A stretch of DNA of 6,738 nt from contig CAMATV010000186.1 of assembly GCA_945861235.1 (NCBI GenBank), forward strand, positions 1-6,738, given 5' to 3'. The notes under the pieces are model-generated. The model was not told the DNA's origin. It did not search any database and saw nothing but the letters and a program-made list of their open reading frames with translations. Each line of letters begins with the position of its first letter. Positions within the stretch are counted from its first letter, which is position 1. Made by a program: the position numbers and the translations under genes. This document shows, piece by piece, positions 1 through 5,316 of the stretch. This DNA comes from Opitutus sp. GAS368. Lineage in GTDB: Bacteria > Verrucomicrobiota > Verrucomicrobiia > Opitutales > Opitutaceae.

Positions 1-1010
1 AAATCCATGGTGGCAAACGGGGCGTCGCTGACGCGTGCGGCGGGGACTTTGCCGGGCCAACGGACGAGGCAGGGAACCCGCATGCCGCCCTCGAAGGTGG
101 TGAGTTTGCCCTCGCGGAGAGGTCCCGCGGAGCCGGCGTGTTCGCCGTAGGAGAGGAAGGGGCCATTGTCGGAGCTGAAAACGACGAGCGTGTTGTCGTC
201 GAGGCCGAGGCGTTTGAGGGTGGCCATGATTTGGCCGATGGACCAATCGAGTTCCTGGACGACATCGCCGTAGAGGCCGCGCTGGCTGGTGCCCTTGAAT
301 TTTTCGGAGGCGAAGATGGGGACATGCGGCATGATGTGCGGCACGTAGAGGAAAAACGGTTTGGCGCGATTACGCTCGATGAACGACACGGCGCCCTCGG
401 TGAGGCGGCGGGTGAACTGTGATTGGTCGGGATCGAGCTCGACGATGTCTTCGTTGGCGTAGAGCGGCAGCGAGGGGATGCCCTGGGTGGTGGGATGGAG
501 CGGACCGTTGTCGTTGGAGTAGGGGATGCCGAGCCACTCGTCGAAGCCGCGGCGCGTGGGGAGAAATTGCGGATGATGGCCGAGGTGCCACTTGCCGAAT
601 ATCGCGGTCGCGTAACCGCGGTCTTTGAAGACTTGCGGGAGGAGTTTTTCTTTGGAGTGAAGACCGGTGGGGCTCGTGTGGTTGAGGGCGCCACTCATGC
701 TGACGCGGTTGGCGTAGCTGCCCGTCATGAGTGCGGCGCGGGAGGCGGTGCAGACGGATTGGGACACATAGAAACTGGTGAAGCGCGTGCCCTCGGTGGC
801 GAGGCGATCGATGTGCGGCGTCTTGATATCTTTGGCTCCGTAGCAACCGAGGTCGCCGTAGCCAAGGTCATCGGCGTAGATGAAAACAATGTTCGGCGGC
901 GGCGCGGGGACCGTGGCGGCGAGCAGTGCGGGGGTCGCGGCGATGACCGTGAGGACGAGCAGAACGCCGAGTTGGCCGGCGAGACGGCGGAGAGAAAGGG
1001 TGGGCTCCAT
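1..1010 (-). CDS. Secreted type I sulfatase (arylsulfatase A-like), 3' end outside window
   Basis: This gene encodes a sulfate-ester hydrolase of the alkaline-phosphatase-like superfamily, probably acting outside the cytoplasm on sulfated glycans. Only 336 residues are visible; the C-terminal part lies beyond position 1. Residues 1-32 look like a signal peptide (RR near residues 8-9, hydrophobic stretch 12-31, ALLAA end). The metal-binding pair D47-D48 sits in YADDLGYGDLG. The sulfatase signature CTASR spans 87-91, so C87 is the residue expected to be converted to formylglycine and R91 its partner. Further active-site candidates are K140 and H142 (GKWHLG), H229 (PHVPIF), D281-N282 (SSDNGP) and K302 before the EGG at 307-309. 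All expected N-domain catalytic residues are therefore present. The ATG at 1010 is chosen because it gives an immediate signal peptide; no Shine-Dalgarno sequence precedes it. No formylglycine-generating or anSME gene is in view. The substrate cannot be told from sequence alone. Confidence 0.96.
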   Translation of the reverse strand, partial: MEPTLSLRRLAGQLGVLLVLTVIAATPALLAATVPAPPPNIVFIYADDLGYGDLGCYGAKDIKTPHIDRLATEGTRFTSFYVSQSVCTASRAALMTGSYANRVSMSGALNHTSPTGLHSKEKLLPQVFKDRGYATAIFGKWHLGHHPQFLPTRRGFDEWLGIPYSNDNGPLHPTTQGIPSLPLYANEDIVELDPDQSQFTRRLTEGAVSFIERNRAKPFFLYVPHIMPHVPIFASEKFKGTSQRGLYGDVVQELDWSIGQIMATLKRLGLDDNTLVVFSSDNGPFLSYGEHAGSAGPLREGKLTTFEGGMRVPCLVRWPGKVPAARVSDAPFATMD

Positions 1011-1332
1011 GGGCCGAACGTAGAAACCGGCGCGGCGGAGGCGAGCGTCGATTGGGGGCTGAAAGATGTGCGAGCTCGGAGGTCCGGAGTTTGGGGTAGG
1101 AATCGGGGTGAGGTCGGAAGATTTTTCGGAATCGAGCCAAGCCACGTGAGCTCGGTGAGCGGATCGGAAATGTTTCTGCTCGTAATTTTTCTGCCCTCAA
1201 TGCGACGCGTTAGGCCGCACCGTAAAGAGGCGCGGGGACGGACAGAGGGATGAGTCGCGACCAGGCGCGGTTGGCGCGAAAGAAGGCAGGAGGGGCGCAC
1301 GCGGTTAAGCGTTAAGCGTTGAGCGTGGCGGT
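1011..1332. other. Divergent intergenic region between sulfatase and pRiA4b-like gene
   Basis: This 322-bp stretch separates two divergently transcribed genes and should hold both promoters. I see no convincing coding frame, RNA gene or strong promoter. The AT-richest part, around 1166-1200, contains on the minus strand a TTGAGG (1200-1195) that could be a -35 box for the sulfatase, but the hexamer 17 bases downstream (AGAAAC) is a poor -10. A direct repeat GTGAGC-TCG-GTGAGC lies at 1146-1160 and overlaps a CACGTG palindrome at 1143-1148; these could be operator half-sites, but short GC-rich words of this kind also arise by chance. Confidence 0.5.
1304..1324 (+). repeat. Three tandem copies of a 7-bp unit
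   Basis: The unit GTTAAGC occurs at 1304-1310 and 1311-1317, and a third copy with one change (GTTGAGC) at 1318-1324, ending 8 bases before the ATG of the pRiA4b-like gene. It occupies the place where a ribosome binding site would be expected and contains none. It also places an in-frame TAA at 1306-1308, so the downstream reading frame cannot start further upstream. It may be a simple slippage repeat or a short regulatory element. Confidence 0.7.
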
Positions 1333-1950
1333 ATGGCCCATCACGTTCGGGCGATGATCGGTCTCCACGAAGGCAAGGGCTCGGCCCTCAAGAAAAAACC
1401 CGCTGAGCGCGTGTGCTCGCTGCGCATGAACGTGGTCGCGTGCCGGCCGGTGATCTGGCGCCGTCTCGTGGTGCGCGAGTCGATGTGGCTCTCGCGGCTG
1501 CACGACACGATCCAAGTCGCGTTCGATTGGTTCGATTACCAGACGCACGCGTTCAATCTCGATGACCTCCGGTTTGGCAATCCGCTCAAGCGCGACGAGC
1601 TCATGATTGAGGATGACCGTGATGTGACGCTCGCCGACCTCGATCTCGAACACCGGGGGCTGTTCTCCTACGGATATCATTTTGGCGAGGGCTGGCAGAT
1701 CGAAATCCAGGTCGAGAAGATCGGGCCGTTGGAAAAAGGTGTGTTCTGTCCGGTGTGCATCGGCGGTGAACGCGCGGGGCCACCGGAAGATTGCGGGGGG
1801 ATCGAGGCCTTTCACGATATGCTCGCCTGTATCAAGGAGCCGCACACTGAGCTGGGCCGCGAGTGGATCGAGTGGCTCGGCGCCGACTACAAGCCCGAGG
1901 CCTGCGATCTGGAAAAAATCAACAAGGCGCTGAAGAAGCTGGGCAAGTGA
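1333..1950 (+). CDS. pRiA4b ORF-3-like family protein (PRiA4_ORF3 domain)
   Basis: This 205-residue protein matches the family named after ORF-3 of Agrobacterium plasmid pRiA4b, a widespread domain of unknown biochemical function. Family hallmarks are in order: PVIWRR at 39-44, the LHDTIQVAFDW segment at 56-66, FSYGYHFGEGW at 111-121 (the usual F-x-Y-x-Y-x-F-G-D-x-W with Glu for Asp), the CPVCIGGERAGPPEDCGG loop at 139-156, and a C-terminal KPEACDLEKINKAL helix at 187-200. C139, C142, C154 and perhaps C191 could form a metal site; this is inference. There is no signal peptide or membrane segment, so it is probably cytosolic. The first 26 residues lie before the domain; M8 or M32 are alternative starts. 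ATG 1333 is taken because it is the first start after the in-frame stop at 1306, although no ribosome binding site is visible. The gene stands alone: divergent from the sulfatase and convergent with the SLOG gene. Family assignment is secure, function unknown. Confidence 0.93.
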   Translation: MAHHVRAMIGLHEGKGSALKKKPAERVCSLRMNVVACRPVIWRRLVVRESMWLSRLHDTIQVAFDWFDYQTHAFNLDDLRFGNPLKRDELMIEDDRDVTLADLDLEHRGLFSYGYHFGEGWQIEIQVEKIGPLEKGVFCPVCIGGERAGPPEDCGGIEAFHDMLACIKEPHTELGREWIEWLGADYKPEACDLEKINKALKKLGK

Positions 1951-1978
1951 GGGCGTGGGTGCGGGCCCCCCATCGCCC
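1951..1978. terminator. Stem-loop between convergent genes, possible bidirectional terminator
   Basis: Immediately after the TGA of the plus-strand gene, bases 1951-1959 can pair with 1969-1978 in nine base pairs with a single bulged T at 1973, leaving a nine-base loop that itself contains GGGCCC. It lies in the 37-bp gap between two convergent genes, where a shared terminator is expected. There is no T-run on either side, so it is not a textbook intrinsic terminator; it may protect 3' ends or pause polymerase. Confidence 0.45.
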
Positions 1979-1987
1979 GCCGCCAGC

Positions 1988-3481
1988 TCAGCGGGGCGTG
2001 CCAGCGGGAGCGGCGGCGAAGCTCGTGATCGTGTGCCACTCGAAGACCTCCTGCAGCAGCGCACGCTCCGCCTTCATGACGACGCGTTCGAGCGCGCCCC
2101 ACGTCTGCACGAGGCCAGCCTCCTTGTGCGCCGTCTCCAGCCGCACGCGCATTTCCTGACAGCGCGCCACGCGGCGGTGGAGATCGTGGATTGCGAAAAG
2201 GGCGATGAACCCGGTGGAAAACACCGGCAGCACCATGAGGCCGAATTCGTGGACCCAAGAATAGACCCAGGCGTGCGCGACGAGGCCGGACGGGAGCGGG
2301 GGTTCCGGGTAGGCCGCCGCGAAACAGATCGCGAGCGTCGAGCTGAGAAACAATCCTCCCCGCAAGCACAGCAGAAACGGCTTCGCCCGCCGTTCTTGCT
2401 GGGCGAAGTAGGCGAGCTGCCCTCCGATCCGCTCGGTGAGATAACGCTGTCGGAATTCGTCGAAACCCGCCGGATGCGCGCGGGCGGCGCGGCGGTGCAA
2501 CACGTCGAGCGAGCGGCGCAGCGGCTCGATGCCGGCCCATTCGAAATCGTCGAACAACCGCAGCGCCCGCGGCAGCCCCCACGTCGCGAGTGCGCTCCGC
2601 GTGATCTCGGCGGTGAGGCGGCAGCGCATCCAGTCGTGGCGCAGCCGCCGTTGGAGGATCACGAACGCGACGCCCATCGCGACGAGCAGGCAAGCGAGCT
2701 GGCTCCACGGCAGGTCAAACCCGAAGGCGTGCGCGGCGGCGGCTTGGGTGGAGGCGAGCACGAACAAGCCGACGGTGAGGCTTTGGAGCCGGTTAAAATG
2801 CGGTGCGCTGCGGGTGGCGGCGTGGTCCACCTTGCGGTGAAACTCGAGCATGAGCGCGCGATCCGGTGTCGCCTCCGGCAGCGTCGGTGCGGCCGTTGGC
2901 GCGGGCGGCAGTTGGTTGAAAAATGCGAGATAGCGGTCGCCGGTTTGCAGTCGCACGAAATTTTCATGCCGGACCTTCAGCGTGGTCGCGTCGATGATGA
3001 TGAGGGGCCGGCCGAGGTTGCGCGCGTAGGTGACGATCTCCGCTGTGCCGCCCCGGCCGCGCGAGGGCTCGCCGTTCCAGAAGGTCAGGAGCAGATCGCA
3101 GTGGTTCACCGTTTCCATCCCGCAGTCGAGGTAGGCATCGTCGCGGTGGGAGCGATCACCGATGACGCGCACATGCTCCGCCTCGCCGAGGAGCTCCTCG
3201 ACCTGCCGCCACGCTTCGGGCGAAAAATCGGCGCGGAATTCCGCCGGCGGCAGCGGTAACACCGCTTCCCAGCCGATCCCGAGCTGGCGCGCGGTGCGGG
3301 CGAAAATCATGTCAGCACCCTCGGCGACTGACGAGAGACCGAGCCATTCGACGTCGGTCTGCGCGCGCAATTCGCCGAGCACCTGCTGGAGGACACGTTC
3401 GACGGCCGCAGGATCGGAGAGACACCGGTGACCGGTGAATCCTACGACGTGAAACACCGGCAATTGGGCAGAGGCAGTCAT
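1988..3481 (-). CDS. SLOG-domain protein fused to two SLATT-like 2-TM modules
   Basis: This 497-residue protein has no signal peptide. Residues 10-168 look like a SLOG (SMF/DprA-LOG) Rossmann domain: VGFTGHR at 13-19, VAEGAD at 52-57, DLLLTFWNG at 129-137, GGTAE at 144-148 followed by AR at 153-154, and a closing strand PLIIIDA at 159-165. SLOG domains bind nucleotide-derived ligands. A linker with PAPTAAPT (192-199) leads to the membrane part. Predicted membrane segments are about 235-253, 260-277, 368-390 and 412-430, arranged as two hairpins. Each is followed by a basic stretch (QRRLRH 277-282; HRRVAR 435-440), which puts both ends in the cytosol. The first hairpin is followed by DWMRCRLTAEI (283-293). 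The second is preceded by YLTERIGGQLAYF (347-359) and followed by a long charged helix ending ERALLQEVFEW (472-482). These features resemble SLATT/DUF4231 modules, proposed pore-forming effectors in nucleotide-triggered defence. The stop TGA is at 1990-1988. ATG 3481 puts the first Rossmann strand at residue 10, as expected; no ribosome binding site is seen. The SLOG call is firm, the tandem SLATT call moderate, the defence role inferred. Confidence 0.92.
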   Translation of the reverse strand: MTASAQLPVFHVVGFTGHRCLSDPAAVERVLQQVLGELRAQTDVEWLGLSSVAEGADMIFARTARQLGIGWEAVLPLPPAEFRADFSPEAWRQVEELLGEAEHVRVIGDRSHRDDAYLDCGMETVNHCDLLLTFWNGEPSRGRGGTAEIVTYARNLGRPLIIIDATTLKVRHENFVRLQTGDRYLAFFNQLPPAPTAAPTLPEATPDRALMLEFHRKVDHAATRSAPHFNRLQSLTVGLFVLASTQAAAAHAFGFDLPWSQLACLLVAMGVAFVILQRRLRHDWMRCRLTAEITRSALATWGLPRALRLFDDFEWAGIEPLRRSLDVLHRRAARAHPAGFDEFRQRYLTERIGGQLAYFAQQERRAKPFLLCLRGGLFLSSTLAICFAAAYPEPPLPSGLVAHAWVYSWVHEFGLMVLPVFSTGFIALFAIHDLHRRVARCQEMRVRLETAHKEAGLVQTWGALERVVMKAERALLQEVFEWHTITSFAAAPAGTPR

Positions 3482-3536
3482 GCGAATCGCGCGAGTTCAG
3501 GGGACGCACCAAGGCCCCAGCCGTCAACGGCGAAGC

Positions 3537-3749
3537 TCATGCAAATAACGAACGCAAATTCTCTGGACCGCCGCCGGTCGCGCTGCCCTCAAGCACCGCA
3601 CTGCTCGGTGCCGGCTTCCTCAGCGGCAGCGCCTGATCGCGCTGCAGCTGGTCCCGCACCAACCCTGAGACGAAGACAAACTCTTCGAGCGCTTTGCGAA
3701 TACGGTCTACGGCGCGCTGGCCGAGGAGGTGCTGCGGGCTGTGGGTCAT
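3537..3749 (-). CDS. Possible small hypothetical protein, 70 residues
   Basis: An ATG at 3749 opens a 70-codon frame ending in TGA at 3539-3537, on the same strand as the SLOG-TM gene and 55 bp upstream of it. The product would begin MTHSPQHLLGQRAVDRIRKA, with a probable amphipathic helix over about residues 6-40, then a Pro/Gly/Ser-rich tail. I recognise no family. AGGA directly abuts the ATG and a GAGGA lies about 11 bases upstream; neither is at an ideal distance. The same frame can be extended to an ATG at 3851, but that start overlaps the end of the M16 partner gene and would read through the 3803-3832 hairpin, so it is less likely. The frame could equally be a chance opening in GC-rich DNA. 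Confidence 0.3.
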   Translation of the reverse strand: MTHSPQHLLGQRAVDRIRKALEEFVFVSGLVRDQLQRDQALPLRKPAPSSAVLEGSATGGGPENLRSLFA

Positions 3750-3802
3750 TCCTGCCGACGTCCTCAGCCCGGCCAGACCTGACGGGCGAAATCCGCCGGG
3801 AG

Positions 3803-3832
3803 CACACGCCGCGCGTGAAAGCGCGGCGTGTG
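3803..3832 (-). terminator. Perfect 12-bp hairpin after the M16 gene pair
   Basis: Bases 3803-3814 and 3821-3832 are exact inverted complements (12 bp, nearly all G-C) with a six-base loop read as GTGAAA on the plus strand. On the minus strand the hairpin begins 15 bases past the stop codon of the M16 partner gene, the position of a transcription terminator. It lacks the following T-run, so it is either a non-canonical terminator or a structure that blocks 3' exonucleases. It marks the probable end of the peptidase operon. Confidence 0.6.
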
Positions 3833-3847
3833 ATTCCTCCTGGAGAA

Positions 3848-5230
3848 TCACTTTGCCCCGGGGACGGTGCCGGCTTTCACGAGCACCATCTTCTCAGGGT
3901 CGAGGTGTTGCTTGATCGCGCCGTTGACCTGCGCCTTCGTGAGCGCGCCGATGCGGGCGGGATATTGGTCGATGAAGGAGAGTTCGAGATCGCGGTTGAG
4001 CGTGGCGAGGATGGTGCCGGCCATGCCGGACGTCGTGGAGAGGGCGACTTTGAAGGTGCCGGCGAGGCCGGTTTTGCGTTGGGCCAGTTCGTCGTCGGTG
4101 ATCCCTTGCGTATGCCATTCGGTGAGTTGGCGTTTGGTGGAGGCGAGGCCTTTTGCGAGCATCTCGGGGGCGAAGTTGGCCGAGATGCGCCAGTCGCCGT
4201 CGACGAAGGTGTCGCCGGCTACGTAGGAGCCGATGCCGTAGGTGAGCCCTTCTTTGTCGCGGACGTTGGCCATGAGCCGGCCCGTGAAGCCGCTGCCGAG
4301 GGCGGCGGTGCCGACGCGGAGCGCGAGGGTGTCGGTATCACCATAGCGGAGACCGGTGACCTGGCCCCAAATGATGGAGATGTTGGTCTTTTCTGGCATG
4401 AACACATTTTGGTCGCGCGCGGCGTCGACGGCGCCGGGCTTGGCCGGAGCGGGTGTGGGCGGACGCACGCCACCGGTCCAGCCAGCGAAGGCTTTGGTGA
4501 TTTCATTCTTGGCGGAGGCGGCATCGATGTCGCCGACGAGGACGAGACGGAAGGTGGCGGGGCCGTAGTATTTCGCGTGAAAGGCCTTCACCTCGTCGAG
4601 GGTGATTTTTTCCGCGCTCGCGAGGATTTCGGCGGAAGGGGCTTGGCGGTTGGGGTGGCCGACTGGATACACGGCGCGGGTAAAGCTGTCGTCCGCGCGG
4701 AAGTCGGTCTCGTCGAGCTGGCGGCGGTAGTTGCCCGCGAACTGTTTCTTGAGCTTGGCGAATTCCTCGGGAGAAAATGCGGGCGAGCGGAGTTGTTCGG
4801 CGATGAGGCCGATGACGAGCGGGAGATCGGCGCGGAGGCACCGCGCGCTGATGTTGAGCGCGCTGGGGCCGGTGCTGAAGGAGATCGTCGCGCCCGCGCT
4901 GCCGAGGAGTTGGGCGATCGCGAACTTGTCTTGCTTGGTCGTGCCCCGGTCCAACATGCCGCCGGTGAGGTCGGCGAGAGCGGGGCTGGTGTCGGGGCTG
5001 AGGGCATCGCCGGCGGCGAGGGAGCCGCGGACGGTGACGACATCTTTCACGCCGGTTTTCAGAATGACGAGGTCGATGCCGCCGACTTTTTCGCGGACGG
5101 CATTTTTCGCGACTTGGGCGTGGCTTGCGAGGGTCGACCACGAGAGGAGCACGGAGGCGAGGAGAGCGGCCCGGGTGCGAGACGGGGAGACGGCGAGACG
5201 TGGAGCGCGGGAGAGGGGGAGGAATTTCAT
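3848..5230 (-). CDS. M16-family peptidase-like protein, non-catalytic partner subunit
   Basis: This 460-residue protein belongs to the M16 (pitrilysin/processing peptidase) family but appears catalytically dead. Residues 1-38 form a long signal peptide (basic start, hydrophobic 21-36, SHA before Q39), so it acts in the periplasm or outer envelope. The N-terminal M16 domain spans about 52-195; where the active homologues have HxxEH it reads LADLTGGMLDRG (86-97), with no zinc ligands. The C-terminal domain spans about 207-390 and keeps R318, R324 and Y331 in the segment FTGRLMANVRDKEGLTYG. The Arg/Tyr pair is known in the family to contact substrate and complete the active site of the catalytic partner. 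The gene lies 86 bp downstream of the HxxEH-bearing gene on the same strand, the classic order for a heterodimeric two-gene M16 protease such as the Sphingomonas pair. Length is normal for a half-size M16 subunit. The start has no Shine-Dalgarno sequence. The physiological substrate is unknown. Confidence 0.95.
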   Translation of the reverse strand: MKFLPLSRAPRLAVSPSRTRAALLASVLLSWSTLASHAQVAKNAVREKVGGIDLVILKTGVKDVVTVRGSLAAGDALSPDTSPALADLTGGMLDRGTTKQDKFAIAQLLGSAGATISFSTGPSALNISARCLRADLPLVIGLIAEQLRSPAFSPEEFAKLKKQFAGNYRRQLDETDFRADDSFTRAVYPVGHPNRQAPSAEILASAEKITLDEVKAFHAKYYGPATFRLVLVGDIDAASAKNEITKAFAGWTGGVRPPTPAPAKPGAVDAARDQNVFMPEKTNISIIWGQVTGLRYGDTDTLALRVGTAALGSGFTGRLMANVRDKEGLTYGIGSYVAGDTFVDGDWRISANFAPEMLAKGLASTKRQLTEWHTQGITDDELAQRKTGLAGTFKVALSTTSGMAGTILATLNRDLELSFIDQYPARIGALTKAQVNGAIKQHLDPEKMVLVKAGTVPGAK

Positions 5231-5253
5231 GGGAGCAGAGCAGGGATTGAGTG

Positions 5254-5299
5254 TGGGGCAGGGTTTGCCCCCGCATGGGCAGGCATCAAGCCTGCCCCA
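5254..5299 (-). promoter_or_regulatory. Nested inverted repeats between the two M16 genes (attenuator-like)
   Basis: Two stem-loops lie in tandem: 5277-5284 with 5290-5297 (8 bp, five-base loop) and 5255-5260 with 5266-5271 (6 bp, five-base loop). The outer arms can instead pair with each other: 5254-5262 with 5291-5299, nine perfect base pairs. The two inner hairpins and the outer pairing are mutually exclusive. On the minus strand the element starts about 17 bases after the stop of the upstream gene and ends about 23 bases before the start of the downstream one. It could set the expression ratio of the two subunits, stabilise the upstream message, or be a dispersed palindromic repeat that landed here. 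Confidence 0.55.
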
Positions 5300-5316
5300 T
5301 CATTTCGAGGGGTCGT

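Larger units (their letters stand above)
3482..3847. other. Intergenic region between M16 partner gene and SLOG-TM gene
   Basis: This 366-bp stretch lies between two minus-strand genes. It holds a strong hairpin (3803-3832), one possible small ORF (3749-3537), and 55 bp between that ORF and the SLOG-TM start. A TTGACG on the minus strand at 3527-3522 would make a good -35 box for the SLOG-TM gene, but the hexamer 17 bases further on is TCCCCT, which is no -10. The SLOG-TM gene may have its own promoter here or upstream of the small ORF. I see no other coding frame, RNA gene or transposon end. Confidence 0.5.

Noticed and set aside
1143..1160. CACGTG palindrome and GTGAGC direct repeat upstream of the sulfatase as an operator
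   Set aside because: Very short and GC-rich, with no adjacent promoter that I can support; noted only within the intergenic description.
423..1253. 276-codon open frame on the plus strand opposite the sulfatase
   Set aside because: The minus strand encodes a sulfatase with all expected catalytic residues; the plus frame is compositionally skewed and unrecognised.
1955..3259. 434-codon open frame on the plus strand opposite the SLOG-TM gene
   Set aside because: It is a shadow caused by GC-biased third positions; the translation is low-complexity Arg/Ala/Glu-rich with no recognisable motif, while the opposite strand has clear SLOG motifs.
3499..3527. TTGACG as -35 box for the SLOG-TM gene
   Set aside because: The hexamer at the proper spacing (TCCCCT) does not resemble a -10 box, so no promoter is called.
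3537..3851. Longer 104-residue version of the small ORF starting at 3851
   Set aside because: The extra 34 residues are translated from the terminator-like hairpin and overlap the end of the M16 gene; they look non-coding.
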